Source: Komagataeibacter sp. FNDCF1
GTDB lineage: Bacteria; Pseudomonadota; Alphaproteobacteria; Acetobacterales; Acetobacteraceae
Assembly (NCBI RefSeq): GCF_021295335.1
Contig: NZ_JAIWOT010000001.1
Location: 375,001 to 439,000 of the forward strand
Direction of reading: 5' to 3'
DNA length: 64,000 nt
Positions 10,984 through 19,039 of this stretch are shown one piece after another (within the stretch, counting starts at the first letter, position 1; the number at the start of each line of letters is the position of its first letter). Below the pieces are notes generated by a model that was not told where the DNA came from, searched no databases, and saw nothing but the letters and a program-made list of their open reading frames with translations. The position numbers were made by a program, and so were the translations under genes.

Positions 10984-11364
10984 CTACTCCGCCGCAACGG
11001 GATACTCCTGAACCAGCGTATCCGCAGGAAGCCCCAGAACGCGGGAGAAGGCCCGGACCATTCCCATGCTCAGGCCGCGCTTGCGGTTCAGCACATCACT
11101 CAGCCTGCTTTGGGCAATGCCAGCTTCCGCGCAAAGCTGGCTGCGCGACATGCCTTTTTCCTCAAGACGGTAGAGGATGGCGTCTATGGGGTCAGGCAGC
11201 CCGATAGGGTAGTGCCTGGCTTCATAAGCAGCCACAAGGTCCGCCATGACTTCAAGACGGTCTCCATCCGGGCTGCCGGGTTCTGGGTTGAGGTCCATCA
11301 GGCGGCCAACCTCAGCAATGGCGGCGTCCAGATCATCATCATTCCTGATAGGCTTGATATCCAT
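10984..11364 (-). CDS. higA: HigA-type antitoxin with XRE helix-turn-helix
   Basis: 126 residues. The start ATG (11364-11362) overlaps the toxin stop in a TGATG, so the two are coupled. The C-terminal half carries a Cro/XRE HTH (MSRSQLCAEAGIAQSRLSDVLNRKRG) and is preceded by a helical dimer region (DPIDAILYRLEEKG), the layout of HigA antitoxins that bind HigB. It should neutralise the toxin and repress its own promoter. Toxin-first order is normal for higBA. A longer upstream in-frame start lies inside the toxin and is unlikely. Confidence 0.8.
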   Translation of the reverse strand: MDIKPIRNDDDLDAAIAEVGRLMDLNPEPGSPDGDRLEVMADLVAAYEARHYPIGLPDPIDAILYRLEEKGMSRSQLCAEAGIAQSRLSDVLNRKRGLSMGMVRAFSRVLGLPADTLVQEYPVAAE

Positions 11365-11663
11365 CACACTGTCTCCGGGTTGATCTTGTCGTATTCTCTG
11401 TGCGTTCCGATGAACTTTATCAGGACCGTCTTGAACTGGTAGTTGATGTGAGCCACCAGACGATAGTTGTTGCCGCCAATGTTGAAGATCACGCGATTGT
11501 CGCCCACGAAATCCGCTGAATTGTAGGTGGAGCGAACATCGGCCGGGCCAGTCCATGCAGCTTTCTTCACAGTAACGTGCCACGTTTCCAGCGGGGACTG
11601 CGCCCGTGGGTGGACAGTCCAGAAGGCAACGATGGTTTTCTTGGCGACGATCTGCATGGACAT
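11364..11663 (-). CDS. higB: HigB-type mRNA interferase toxin
   Basis: About 99 residues from ATG 11663 (MSMQIVAKK). The C-terminal motif YRLVAHINYQFKTVLIKFIG followed by THREYDKI is the signature of the HigB_toxin (RelE/ParE-like) family, ribosome-dependent mRNA endonucleases. VIFNIGGNNYRL supplies the core beta strand. Start at MQIVAKK (11657) is equally possible. The gene is antisense to the phage late genes, so it is likely expressed in the lysogen, where it may stabilise the prophage. Confidence 0.82.
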   Translation of the reverse strand: MSMQIVAKKTIVAFWTVHPRAQSPLETWHVTVKKAAWTGPADVRSTYNSADFVGDNRVIFNIGGNNYRLVAHINYQFKTVLIKFIGTHREYDKINPETV

Positions 11664-11677
11664 TATATAGCCCATAC

Positions 11678-11715
11678 TTACCAAAATGGGAAGATATAAA
11701 TTACCAGATTGGGAA
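11678..11715 (-). promoter_or_regulatory. Tandem operator upstream of higBA
   Basis: Two 15-bp near-palindromes, TTACCAAAATGGGAA (11678-11692) and TTACCAGATTGGGAA (11701-11715), lie 23 bp apart (about two helical turns) just upstream of higB. A TATAAT on the minus strand (11667-11662) overlaps the predicted start. I infer HigA autoregulation at these repeats. Confidence 0.6.
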
Positions 11716-11810
11716 GTTTATTAGGAGGCTATGTGAGGATTGGCGGCAGGTTGCTAGTGCGGTGTATGGTGGGGGTGGCGGTTTGCTGCCTACCCCGATT
11801 TGGTGGAGGC

Positions 11811-13241
11811 TCAATGGTTGGCGTGCCTGGGTGCGCACTTTTTTAGCTTAACCTGCCCGAGCCAATTCGTCTTTTCGCACATCCGATTTGGGTCTTCAGC
11901 AGGAGGTTTATCACCATGCTCAAAAGTATAAAAGAATACCGTATAACCATTCGAGTCCGCGTGAAACATATCCCTGGAGTAGAAAGAATTCATTAAGGAC
12001 TTTTTTGCTGAATTAAGAAAATCTGTCCTTTGGTCCCCTTCCTGATTTAATAGGACACAATTTCTGGCATAGAAAAACTTTCCGTCTGGCTGAACCATGT
12101 GGCAGCGGATTGATAATTTTGAATAAATATATGATACATCATCGCTTAGGTTATCAGGAAATTCTGCGCTTTCTATATGTCCTTTAAGCGGCTCCCCAAG
12201 TTCTCCAGAACCCGGGAAATAAGAATTTCCAAGATATTTCACGACATTTACCCATGGAGCGACAACTTCCTCCCCCGATGCGGACTGATATTTTGTAGGA
12301 GGCGCTCCCATAACGACGGCTAATTCTCCGTAATTAATATGCCCGTTTGGATCATGAACTATAGTCGTATATACGGTATTGGGATTATACCCAAGTCCAT
12401 TTATTGAAGTAGAAATCTGATTTATCAATAGTATTGTGCTGCTATCAATCCACTGTTTCTGTCCTATTATTGAATTGATGCGTATTATGAAACATTTTCC
12501 TTCTATCGAATATGGGTCATCGAAACCAACCGCATTTAGCGTCTTCGGATATCCGCCACACATACTGTATATGCTCATCTCTCCGGCGTGATTATCTGAA
12601 GGAGGGGCGGGGGCGGCGTCTATAGTAGGGGGCGTAGGCTTTTGTGGACTTTGAGGATTACTGCCATTTTGCTGCAGCGCCACAGCATCATCATTCGACA
12701 GAAAGCCGTCTACAGACGGGCGGTGAGTTACCCTTTGCCACGTCTCTATAGCCGTCCTAGTCCCCTCCCCATACACACCATCTGCCACTGATCCAGTTGG
12801 CAGGTATCCAAGATCAATCAGCCTCTTCTGAAGCTGTATGTGTTGGTCTATCGGTCTTGTCGCCTCCTCTAAAGCATCGCCTGAAAGCCTTCCCCGATAG
12901 GTCGCGGTCAGATCATTCATGTGCGATATATAGCATGATGGAGACGCCTGCCCGCTGGCGGGATCAACGCAGTTCCCTGATGCGTCCTGATCTGATATGG
13001 CCTGCGCCTTCAGGTCTTTCCAGCCAGGCTTTCCGACTTGCTGACGCAGGGCATAATATGCTTGGTCGAACTGAAGTTCAGATTTTGCAGCATCGCTATT
13101 TTTACAAAGCATTGTAGCGACACTGTTGTTGGAAAGATCAGCAGAGCAAGAAAAATCGGGATGATATTCCTGCGCAGATGCATAAGAAATAGGCAATCCC
13201 GCGCAAACAAATGCTAAAAGCAGCTTTCTAATTGTCATCAT
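11811..13241 (-). CDS. Secreted protein with LprI-like and peptidoglycan-binding domains
   Basis: 476 residues with a clear signal peptide (KLLLAFVCAGLPISYASAQE). Residues ~28-100 (FSCSADLSNNSVATMLCKNS...FDQAYYALRQQV) resemble the Cys-containing LprI/lysozyme-inhibitor N-domain. Residues ~135-190 (QKRLIDLGYLPTGSVADGVYGEGTRTAIETWQ) form a PG_binding_1 module. A Pro-rich linker then leads to a large, unrecognised C-terminal domain with several cysteines. Base composition is visibly more AT-rich than the phage genes around it, suggesting separate origin. It overlaps the following (upstream) repressor gene by 14 bases, so both may form one transcript. Possibly a lysogen-expressed envelope protein; function otherwise unknown. 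Confidence 0.6.
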   Translation of the reverse strand: MMTIRKLLLAFVCAGLPISYASAQEYHPDFSCSADLSNNSVATMLCKNSDAAKSELQFDQAYYALRQQVGKPGWKDLKAQAISDQDASGNCVDPASGQASPSCYISHMNDLTATYRGRLSGDALEEATRPIDQHIQLQKRLIDLGYLPTGSVADGVYGEGTRTAIETWQRVTHRPSVDGFLSNDDAVALQQNGSNPQSPQKPTPPTIDAAPAPPSDNHAGEMSIYSMCGGYPKTLNAVGFDDPYSIEGKCFIIRINSIIGQKQWIDSSTILLINQISTSINGLGYNPNTVYTTIVHDPNGHINYGELAVVMGAPPTKYQSASGEEVVAPWVNVVKYLGNSYFPGSGELGEPLKGHIESAEFPDNLSDDVSYIYSKLSIRCHMVQPDGKFFYARNCVLLNQEGDQRTDFLNSAKKSLMNSFYSRDMFHADSNGYTVFFYTFEHGDKPPAEDPNRMCEKTNWLGQVKLKKCAPRHANH

Positions 13242-13431
13242 CTTCCACTCTTAAATGCCCTTCAAGCCCCTTCGCGATCAGGCGACGGATGGCTTCGGGG
13301 CGGGTGATCCCGTTATCGGCAGCCCACGCCTCCAACGCATCGAGAAGGGGGCGTTGCAACCGCGCGGTCACTTCGTCGCTGTCTACCCTCGGTCGGCCTT
13401 TTCTTTTTTTGCTGGCATTTAATGTTGACAT
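13228..13431 (-). CDS. Ribbon-helix-helix repressor
   Basis: 67 residues. It has a basic start (NASKKRKGRPRVDSDEV) and the RHH fold: TARLQRPLLDALEAWAADNG (strand and helix A) and ITRPEAIRRLIAKGLEGHL (helix B). Such proteins bind DNA as dimers. It is divergent from the Rha antirepressor, across a region with paired inverted repeats, so I infer it represses that promoter and its own. A fragment of a second, related gene lies at 24,374-24,435. Confidence 0.7.
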   Translation of the reverse strand: MSTLNASKKRKGRPRVDSDEVTARLQRPLLDALEAWAADNGITRPEAIRRLIAKGLEGHLRVEDDDN

Positions 13432-13457
13432 GCATATTTTATGCCAGCATATAATGC
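13425..13457 (+). promoter_or_regulatory. Divergent promoter/operator between RHH and Rha genes
   Basis: TTGACA (13425-13430) and TATAAT (13450-13455) stand 19 bp apart, reading toward the antirepressor. Within the same 33 bp are GCATATTTTATGC (13432-13444) and GCATATAATGC (13447-13457), both GCAT...ATGC dyads. They are likely the RHH operator. Confidence 0.5.
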
Positions 13458-13520
13458 GGACGGCAACAGGAAATCCTACCTTCCTGCGCCGCCCTAACCA
13501 TCATCAAGGGAACACGCCCC

Positions 13521-14297
13521 ATGACGACAGCTACCGCTGCCATTACCACGATTCCGCTTACCATGTCCTCCCGTGAAATCGCGGAGCTTACGGGGAAGCG
13601 TCACGACAACGTGGTCCGTGACATTGAAAAGATGCTCAATAACGTTGGGATGGGTCTCCTCAAGTTTGAGGATACCTACACGAACCCGCAGAATGGTCAG
13701 AAATATCGCTGCTACAATCTTCCAAAGAACCTAACCATCAACCTGATTGCGGGCTACCGGGATGACATGCGGCTCAAGATCATCGACCGCTGGATGGAAT
13801 TGGAAGCGCAGGAGCATAAGCCGCTAGTCCCCCAGACCTACGCCGAAGCCCTTCTCGAAGCGGGCCGCATCGCAAAGGAGCGGGATGCGCTGAAGGTGGA
13901 GAACAGGGAGCTTGCCGTGAAGGGCGCGGCTCTGGACCGCATTTCCACTGCCACTGGCACGCATGGGCTGTATGAGGCTGCGAAGATATTGCAGGTCGGT
14001 CCCAAGAAGTTCGTGATGTGGCTAGCGTCCAACCAATGGATCTACAAGCGCACTGGCAGCAAGGTGTGGCTGGCTCGGCAGGAGAAGATAAACGCCGGGT
14101 ATCTGTGGCATAAGGTGGACACCTTCACGGATGCCAACGGGGAAGAACGGACCCGCGACACGGTGAAGGTTCTGCCGAAGGGTTTGGAGAAGCTGGCCAA
14201 GGTCGTGCCTGGTGCTCATATCGACGCGGATTATGCCGCTGTTCTTGAGGCCGACATGCGCCCTTTCGCCAAGAACTCGGAGACCGCAACAATGTAG
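13521..14297 (+). CDS. Rha/KilAC phage antirepressor
   Basis: 258 residues in the unshifted form. The N-terminal pRha domain has SSREIAELTGKRHDNVVRDI (residues ~15-35), then the KYRCYNLPKNLTINLIAGY block and DRWMELE. After a coiled coil (~residues 108-135) comes a KilAC/ANT domain with TGTHGLYEAAKILQVGPKKF and WIYKRTGSKVWLARQEKIN. Such antirepressors release phage promoters by binding repressors. It lies in a cargo cassette inside the tail genes. The end contains a slippery heptamer (14261) leading into a conserved -1 frame, listed separately. Confidence 0.8.
   Translation: MTTATAAITTIPLTMSSREIAELTGKRHDNVVRDIEKMLNNVGMGLLKFEDTYTNPQNGQKYRCYNLPKNLTINLIAGYRDDMRLKIIDRWMELEAQEHKPLVPQTYAEALLEAGRIAKERDALKVENRELAVKGAALDRISTATGTHGLYEAAKILQVGPKKFVMWLASNQWIYKRTGSKVWLARQEKINAGYLWHKVDTFTDANGEERTRDTVKVLPKGLEKLAKVVPGAHIDADYAAVLEADMRPFAKNSETATM
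14261..14267 (+). promoter_or_regulatory. Candidate -1 frameshift site at the end of the Rha gene
   Basis: The heptamer C CCT TTC is in the reading frame as cgC CCT TTC (X XXY YYZ). GAGG at 14247-14250 lies 10 nt upstream, as in dnaX-type shifting. The same heptamer, frame and spacing occur in the second antirepressor at 26134. Confidence 0.6.
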
Positions 14298-14770
14298 CCC
14301 TCAAGGAAAACCCAGTCAGCGGCCACTACCCAGAGGATGAAGAACTTCTGATCTGGATAGCGAACTGCGAGGCGTGGGAAACACACCTCACGGGCCGACC
14401 GAACGATGCCAACGCGAAGTGGCGGCGGAACGACCTGATCCGGCACATCCGCTGCCGTCTGGGCATCAAGGTTGAGGTCGAGCAGGCCCGATGCATCTTC
14501 CTGCGTAAGCGCGGGATTAGCGTAGAGCCGCAGGAGGAAGTGAAAGTAGACACTTCACCCGAGAAGATCGGAAAGATGTGCTACGACCCGTTCTTCGGCG
14601 TGCGAGACTATGTTGATGGCAAGACGACCGCCGAAGAACTGTGGCAGGCCATGGGAGAGTGCGCGCAATATGTCGCTCGTGTTATCGCGGACCGGGAGGG
14701 GCAGTCACGACCGCCCGCTGCGGTGAAGATGATGGGTCTGGGTGCGGCATCAATCGCGCGCCAGCGATAG
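14267..14770 (+). CDS. -1 frame extension of Rha antirepressor (conserved domain A)
   Basis: From the slip the frame runs 167 codons to TAG 14768-14770; a shifted product would be 416 residues. The first 95 residues contain GHYPEDEELLIWI, WETHLTGRPNDANAKWRRND and ARCIFLRKRGISVEP, which recur in the second antirepressor extension. The frame has no ATG, GTG or TTG between its opening at 14249 and the GTG at 14540, so separate initiation would lose the conserved part. The remaining residues (EKIGKMCYDPFFGVRDYVDG... to ARQR) are unique to this copy. A frame error in the sequence is the alternative, but two copies share the layout. The domain is unknown to me. Confidence 0.55.
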   Translation, partial: RQELGDRNNVALKENPVSGHYPEDEELLIWIANCEAWETHLTGRPNDANAKWRRNDLIRHIRCRLGIKVEVEQARCIFLRKRGISVEPQEEVKVDTSPEKIGKMCYDPFFGVRDYVDGKTTAEELWQAMGECAQYVARVIADREGQSRPPAAVKMMGLGAASIARQR

Positions 14771-14856
14771 CCAAGGAAATCGCCTGACGTGTCTGCGGTT
14801 CTGCTTGTATCCGGACTCAAGATACGCTACTAATCGACTATCGTCACAAAAATTGC

Positions 14857-14884
14857 GGGCTGTCCTTCGGGGCATCCCTTTTTG
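14857..14884 (+). terminator. Rho-independent terminator with UUCG loop
   Basis: Stem GGG.TGTCC / GGGGCA.CCC closed by TTCG, followed by TTTTTG. It ends the Rha transcript before the baseplate plug gene and marks the right edge of the inserted cassette. Confidence 0.7.
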
Positions 14885-14895
14885 TTTGGCTGGCT

Positions 14896-15210
14896 ATGAC
14901 AACCTATTACGAAGTGCCATTGTCAGGTGAGGCCCAGACCTTCACCGCGTCCATGAATGGCGTCTCTTATACCTTCACCTTCCGGTATCTGAACTGCACG
15001 CAGGGTGGGTGGGTGATGGATCTGGCGGATTCCAGCGGCAATCAGATCGTGGGCGGCATACCGCTTGTGACCGGGACTGACCTGTTGGGGCAGTATGAAT
15101 ATCTGGGCTTCGGGTGCCGCATGTTCGTCAGCACGGATGGCGACTGGGATGCGGTCCCGACTTACGACAATCTGGGAACGACCTCGCACTTGTATGTGGC
15201 GATTGACTGA
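14896..15210 (+). CDS. Baseplate plug protein (cyanophage Pam3 gp18-like)
   Basis: 104 residues. The opening MTTYYEVPLSGEAQTFTASM followed by YTFTFRYLN, GWVMDLADSSG and GGIPLVTGTDLLGQYEYLG is the recognisable pattern of the small baseplate 'plug' proteins found in compact contractile phages. It closes the tail hub. A one-base TGATGG overlap couples it to the hub gene. It is the first baseplate gene after the cassette. Confidence 0.75.
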   Translation: MTTYYEVPLSGEAQTFTASMNGVSYTFTFRYLNCTQGGWVMDLADSSGNQIVGGIPLVTGTDLLGQYEYLGFGCRMFVSTDGDWDAVPTYDNLGTTSHLYVAID

Positions 15211-16202
15211 TGGCACAGCAATTCATCCGCGCGTGCAGTCTGGTTGTCGGGGATAGTTCGGGAAACACGATTGACCTGTCATCCCTGCGTGTGCGGTTCA
15301 GCATCACGCAGGGCACAGTCAACACGCCCAAAACCGCAATGATCCGCATATGGAATGTGAGCAAACATACGGCTGCCATCATCCATACGCAGTTTAACAA
15401 AACCGTGTCCCTGTCGGCTGGCTATGAAAGCAAGTCGGGACTGATTTTTCAGGGAGATGCCCGCCAGATCGTTTTTGGCCGGGAGAGTCCCACGGACACG
15501 TATCTGGATATTCAGGCGCAGTCCAATGGCAATGCGTTTGCCGATGCGACCATCAATAAGGTTATCGCGGCGGGCTGGACGCATCAGGATATTGCCCAGC
15601 AGCAGGCGCAGCAGATGGCGGCATACAATATCTCCCTTGGGGCTTTCCCAGAGGTAGAAGGGTCAGGGGCGCGCCCAAAGATCATGTATGGCATGGTGAA
15701 TGACCATTGCCGGACAACGGCGAAAAGCGTTTCCGGGGTGCATTACACGAACGACGACGGAACGCTCAATTTTGTCCAGCCATCCAAGATGGCGGGCAAC
15801 AGTTCATCATCCGGCGTGATTGAGTTGACCCCCTCAACCGGCCTGATCGGCATACCGATCCAGACGCCAAACGGCATTCAGGCTACCTGCCTGCTGAACC
15901 CGAACATCAAGATGGATTCCATCGTGCATATCCGGGCTGTCAATTCCGATGGAACCAGCAGGATACAGCAGGCGTCTGTGGGTCTGTCCACCAGTGACAT
16001 TAACAACGGCGATCAGACGACAGACGATTCAGCCTCCAACCTGTCAACCGTCAACGGCATCAACCCCACCGGGAAATACCGGGTCATTTATGTGGCCTAT
16101 GAAGGCGATACGCGGGAAACCCCCTGGTATACGACCATTGTTGGCCTGTCGATTGATCCCACACACACGAATGTTGCCGCATCTTCCACGGGTTACACCT
16201 GA
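15210..16202 (+). CDS. Baseplate hub protein
   Basis: 330 residues. Residues ~20-110 form a beta domain (LRVRFSITQGTVNTPKTAMIRIWNVS) like the N-domain of hub proteins. A second domain near ~200-260 (GLIGIPIQTPNGIQATCLLNP then VHIRAVNSD) fits the usual hub barrel. The C-terminal stretch YRVIYVAYEGDTRETPWYT with GLSIDPT also occurs at the end of related hub proteins. The hub carries the spike, whose gene follows with a TGATG overlap. Confidence 0.7.
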   Translation: MAQQFIRACSLVVGDSSGNTIDLSSLRVRFSITQGTVNTPKTAMIRIWNVSKHTAAIIHTQFNKTVSLSAGYESKSGLIFQGDARQIVFGRESPTDTYLDIQAQSNGNAFADATINKVIAAGWTHQDIAQQQAQQMAAYNISLGAFPEVEGSGARPKIMYGMVNDHCRTTAKSVSGVHYTNDDGTLNFVQPSKMAGNSSSSGVIELTPSTGLIGIPIQTPNGIQATCLLNPNIKMDSIVHIRAVNSDGTSRIQQASVGLSTSDINNGDQTTDDSASNLSTVNGINPTGKYRVIYVAYEGDTRETPWYTTIVGLSIDPTHTNVAASSTGYT

Positions 16203-16915
16203 TGACTGACAGCCTTGATATCCGTGAACGCTATACAGACCATCTGGAGGACATGAACCTTCTGGCTGATGGCTTGCAGTCGCGCATCTGGACCATGCTT
16301 CCGGGCATCATACAGTCTGTCACGATCAACAATGGCAGTCCATATGCTGCGGTGCAGCCCGCTGCCAAGGGTCGCACCATCGCATCGGATGGTACATCGA
16401 CATTTGTTGACCTGCCCCTACTGCCTCATTGCCCGATCTGGTTCCCGCGCGGCGGCGGTTGCTCCATGACCTTTCCAGTCGCGGAGGGCGACGAATGCAT
16501 GCTGCTGTTCTCATCCAGATCCATTGACGAGTGGTGGCAGAACGGGACCGCCCAGCCTGCTTATGATCTTCGCCAGCATGACCTGTCCGATGCGGTTGCC
16601 GTTGTCGGCCTGACCAGCGAGGCCAAGCCGATTGCATCAGGCACCATCAGCACGGACAGCGTCCAGCTTCGTGCCGATGACGGCAAAACCGTCATTGACC
16701 TAAACCCGACAACGCAGGCCGTAACCGTGACCGTGCCGGGCGGCCTGACCGTGAACGGGCCTGTCAAGTTTTCCAGCACATTTGAAGTCGATGGCGCGGT
16801 TACAGCCAAGTCCTCGATCACGGCAGATGGCGATGTGAAGGCTGGTAGCATTTCCCTCGAAAGCCATACGCATCCTGTCACAGATGCGCCCGGAACCACT
16901 GGCGAGCCGGAGTAG
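16202..16915 (+). CDS. Gp138-type membrane-puncturing spike
   Basis: 237 residues. An N-terminal OB-like section (LPGIIQSVTINNGSPYAAVQPA; LPLLPHCPIWFPRGGGCSMTFP; EGDECMLLFSSRSIDEWWQNG) is typical of Gp138 spike proteins. It is followed by short beta repeats (~residues 150-215: VTVTVPGGLTVNGPVKFSS). A C-terminal SHTHPVTDAPG tip suits metal binding. The spike pierces the outer membrane as the sheath contracts. Start overlaps the hub gene. Confidence 0.8.
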   Translation: MTDSLDIRERYTDHLEDMNLLADGLQSRIWTMLPGIIQSVTINNGSPYAAVQPAAKGRTIASDGTSTFVDLPLLPHCPIWFPRGGGCSMTFPVAEGDECMLLFSSRSIDEWWQNGTAQPAYDLRQHDLSDAVAVVGLTSEAKPIASGTISTDSVQLRADDGKTVIDLNPTTQAVTVTVPGGLTVNGPVKFSSTFEVDGAVTAKSSITADGDVKAGSISLESHTHPVTDAPGTTGEPE

Positions 16916-16918
16916 ATC

Positions 16919-17266
16919 ATGCGCGTAAGAAAGCAGGATAGCAGCGGCGATATGGTGTTCGGTCATGGCAGCGCGGATTATTATTACAATACCCCTGCCG
17001 GTGTTGGCCAACTGGTCCAGACGCGCCTGAAACTATGGCTAGGGGAATGGTTTCTCGACACATCCGATGGCACGCCGTGGACCACGAAGGTTCTGGGGAA
17101 CAGAACAACCTCGACTTATGATGCCGTGATCCGGGCACGCATCCTTGGCACGCCGGGCGTATCATCCATCAGCAGTTATTCAAGCACGCTGAACAATCGA
17201 AAACTGACCATATCCGCCACGATCCAGACCGAATATGGCACCACCACCGTCACCACGGGCAGTTAA
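16919..17266 (+). CDS. Baseplate wedge protein, gp25-like
   Basis: 115 residues. VGQLVQTRLKLWLGEWFLDTSDGTPW is the signature of the small wedge protein of compact contractile phages, in the gpW/gp25-like fold. It nucleates the sheath at the baseplate. It is spaced by three bases from the spike gene and three from gpJ, within one operon. Confidence 0.75.
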   Translation: MRVRKQDSSGDMVFGHGSADYYYNTPAGVGQLVQTRLKLWLGEWFLDTSDGTPWTTKVLGNRTTSTYDAVIRARILGTPGVSSISSYSSTLNNRKLTISATIQTEYGTTTVTTGS

Positions 17267-17269
17267 GCT

Positions 17270-18469
17270 ATGGCATCAGTTTCTTCCGTATCCGATCTGG
17301 CCTGTTCGGTAAGCGCATCCGGTATCACGGCCCCTGATTATTCCTCTATCCTGACATGGCTCAAAGATGCCTTCTGGGGGATTTACGGGTCGGATGTGTC
17401 GCTGGATAATTCCACGCAGGACGGCCAATGGCTGGGGATCATCGCGCAGGCAATAAACGCATCCAACAACGCCATGATCGCGACGTTTAACTCGTTCTCC
17501 CCCTCGACAGCGCAAGGAACCGGGCTGTCATCGGTGGTGAAGATCAATGGTATCGCCCGCAATACTGCATCCTATTCAACCTGCGATGTGATCGTGTCGG
17601 GCGCTGTTGGGACCATAATTTCAGGCGGCAGCGTGAAAGACAGCACGTATGATTATACGTGGGATTTACCGTCCAGCGTGACGATCCCGGACGGCGGCAA
17701 GATCACGGTAACGGCTACGTGCGAGACGGAAGGCGCTATCACTGTAGCAGCGGGAACGTTGACCACGATCAACACGCCAACACGGGGATGGACCAGCGTT
17801 ACGAACACAACGGCCTCATCTCCCGGCGTTGCAATCGAAACCGACGCGGCACTCAGGAAGCGCCAGGCATCCAGCACGATGACGCCATCCTATTCGATCA
17901 TGGATGGTCTGATCGGATCCATCAAGGAACTGACAGGGGTATCCGCTGCGACCGGATATGAGAATGACACGGACGCTACGGACAGCAACGGCATACCAGC
18001 AGGTTATATTGCCATAGTGGTTGAGGGCGGAGACGCTTCCGATATCGCGACCGTCATTGCAAACAAGAAATCCATGGGCGTGGGAACCGTTGGCAATACG
18101 TCAGAACTGGTTACAGACAGCTCAGGCACCCAGCGCACAATCAATTTCTACAGACCTGATGACGGCACGATTACGGTCAAGATCGGACTGACCGCTCTGA
18201 CCGGATATACCGATGCAATCGGCACCCTTATTTCTGAGGCTGTGTCCGATTATATTTCTGGTCTGTCCATCGGTAGCACCATCTATACAACAAGGCTATA
18301 CAAACCAGCCACGCTGGATAGTGACGACGGTGGGGATACATACGATATAACGTCCATTACCTTGGCGGTTAATGGCGGCGCGCTGTCCACTGCGAACATA
18401 GAACTTGGGTTTTACGAAATGCCGCTATGCACAAGTGATGATGTAACGATTGTGGCGAGTGCTGACTGA
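17270..18469 (+). CDS. Baseplate J-like wedge protein (gp47/gpJ family)
   Basis: 399 residues. SSILTWLKDAFWGIYGSDVSLD and DGQWLGIIAQAINASNNAMI (residues ~25-75), then TGLSSVVKINGIARNTASYS, are the conserved start of baseplate J. GVAIETDAALRKRQA near the middle is another hallmark. It forms the wedge arms that join hub to fibres. A one-base overlap leads into gpI. Confidence 0.85.
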   Translation: MASVSSVSDLACSVSASGITAPDYSSILTWLKDAFWGIYGSDVSLDNSTQDGQWLGIIAQAINASNNAMIATFNSFSPSTAQGTGLSSVVKINGIARNTASYSTCDVIVSGAVGTIISGGSVKDSTYDYTWDLPSSVTIPDGGKITVTATCETEGAITVAAGTLTTINTPTRGWTSVTNTTASSPGVAIETDAALRKRQASSTMTPSYSIMDGLIGSIKELTGVSAATGYENDTDATDSNGIPAGYIAIVVEGGDASDIATVIANKKSMGVGTVGNTSELVTDSSGTQRTINFYRPDDGTITVKIGLTALTGYTDAIGTLISEAVSDYISGLSIGSTIYTTRLYKPATLDSDDGGDTYDITSITLAVNGGALSTANIELGFYEMPLCTSDDVTIVASAD

Positions 18470-19038
18470 TGGCTGAACTGTCCGATTTCACAGAACTGAT
18501 TACCAGCGAGCATGCCGGAGCGACCAAATTCGTCGCCACAGTCGAGGCATCCGTGCAGGCGTTTGTCGATCAGATCAATGTGGCTGAAAATGCCTATAGC
18601 TACTATGATCTGGATAATGCCGTAGGCACGCAGCTTAACGCCGTAGGGCTGTGGGTTGGGGCATCCCGCCTGATTAAACTGCCGGTAAATGTCTATTTCT
18701 CATTTGATAAGGATGGCGTCGGATTTGACCAAGGCATCTGGTGGGAAGTAGGGGATGCACTCAATGTCGTCACGTCCCTTGATGATGACTTATACAGGTT
18801 GTTTATACGCGCTAAAATCCTGTGCAATATGTGGGACGGAACCTTTCCGGCGGCCATAGAAATTCTTGAGACAATAACCGATGGCATAGACGTTACCATC
18901 TCTGGAATAGAGGGGGCGCGATCAGTTGCATTTACCATCACCGGCAATGTTTCAACGGTCATAAAATCCATAATCCAAGAGGGATACCTCCCCCTGAAAC
19001 CGGCTGGAATATCCGTTTCCTACAATTTCGTATCGTGA
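18469..19038 (+). CDS. Tail protein I-like baseplate protein (DUF2612)
   Basis: 189 residues. NAVGTQLNAVGLWVGASRLI followed by hydrophobic strands (NVYFSFDKDGVGFDQGIWW) and LYRLFIRAKILCNMWDGTFP is typical of DUF2612/gpI-like proteins. They attach fibres to the baseplate wedge. It sits between gpJ and the fibre gene. Confidence 0.75.
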   Translation: MAELSDFTELITSEHAGATKFVATVEASVQAFVDQINVAENAYSYYDLDNAVGTQLNAVGLWVGASRLIKLPVNVYFSFDKDGVGFDQGIWWEVGDALNVVTSLDDDLYRLFIRAKILCNMWDGTFPAAIEILETITDGIDVTISGIEGARSVAFTITGNVSTVIKSIIQEGYLPLKPAGISVSYNFVS

Positions 19039-19039
19039 G

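Noticed and set aside
14540-14770. Stand-alone 76-residue gene from GTG 14540
   Set aside because: It would drop the conserved part of the domain just upstream; the frameshift model explains the whole frame better.
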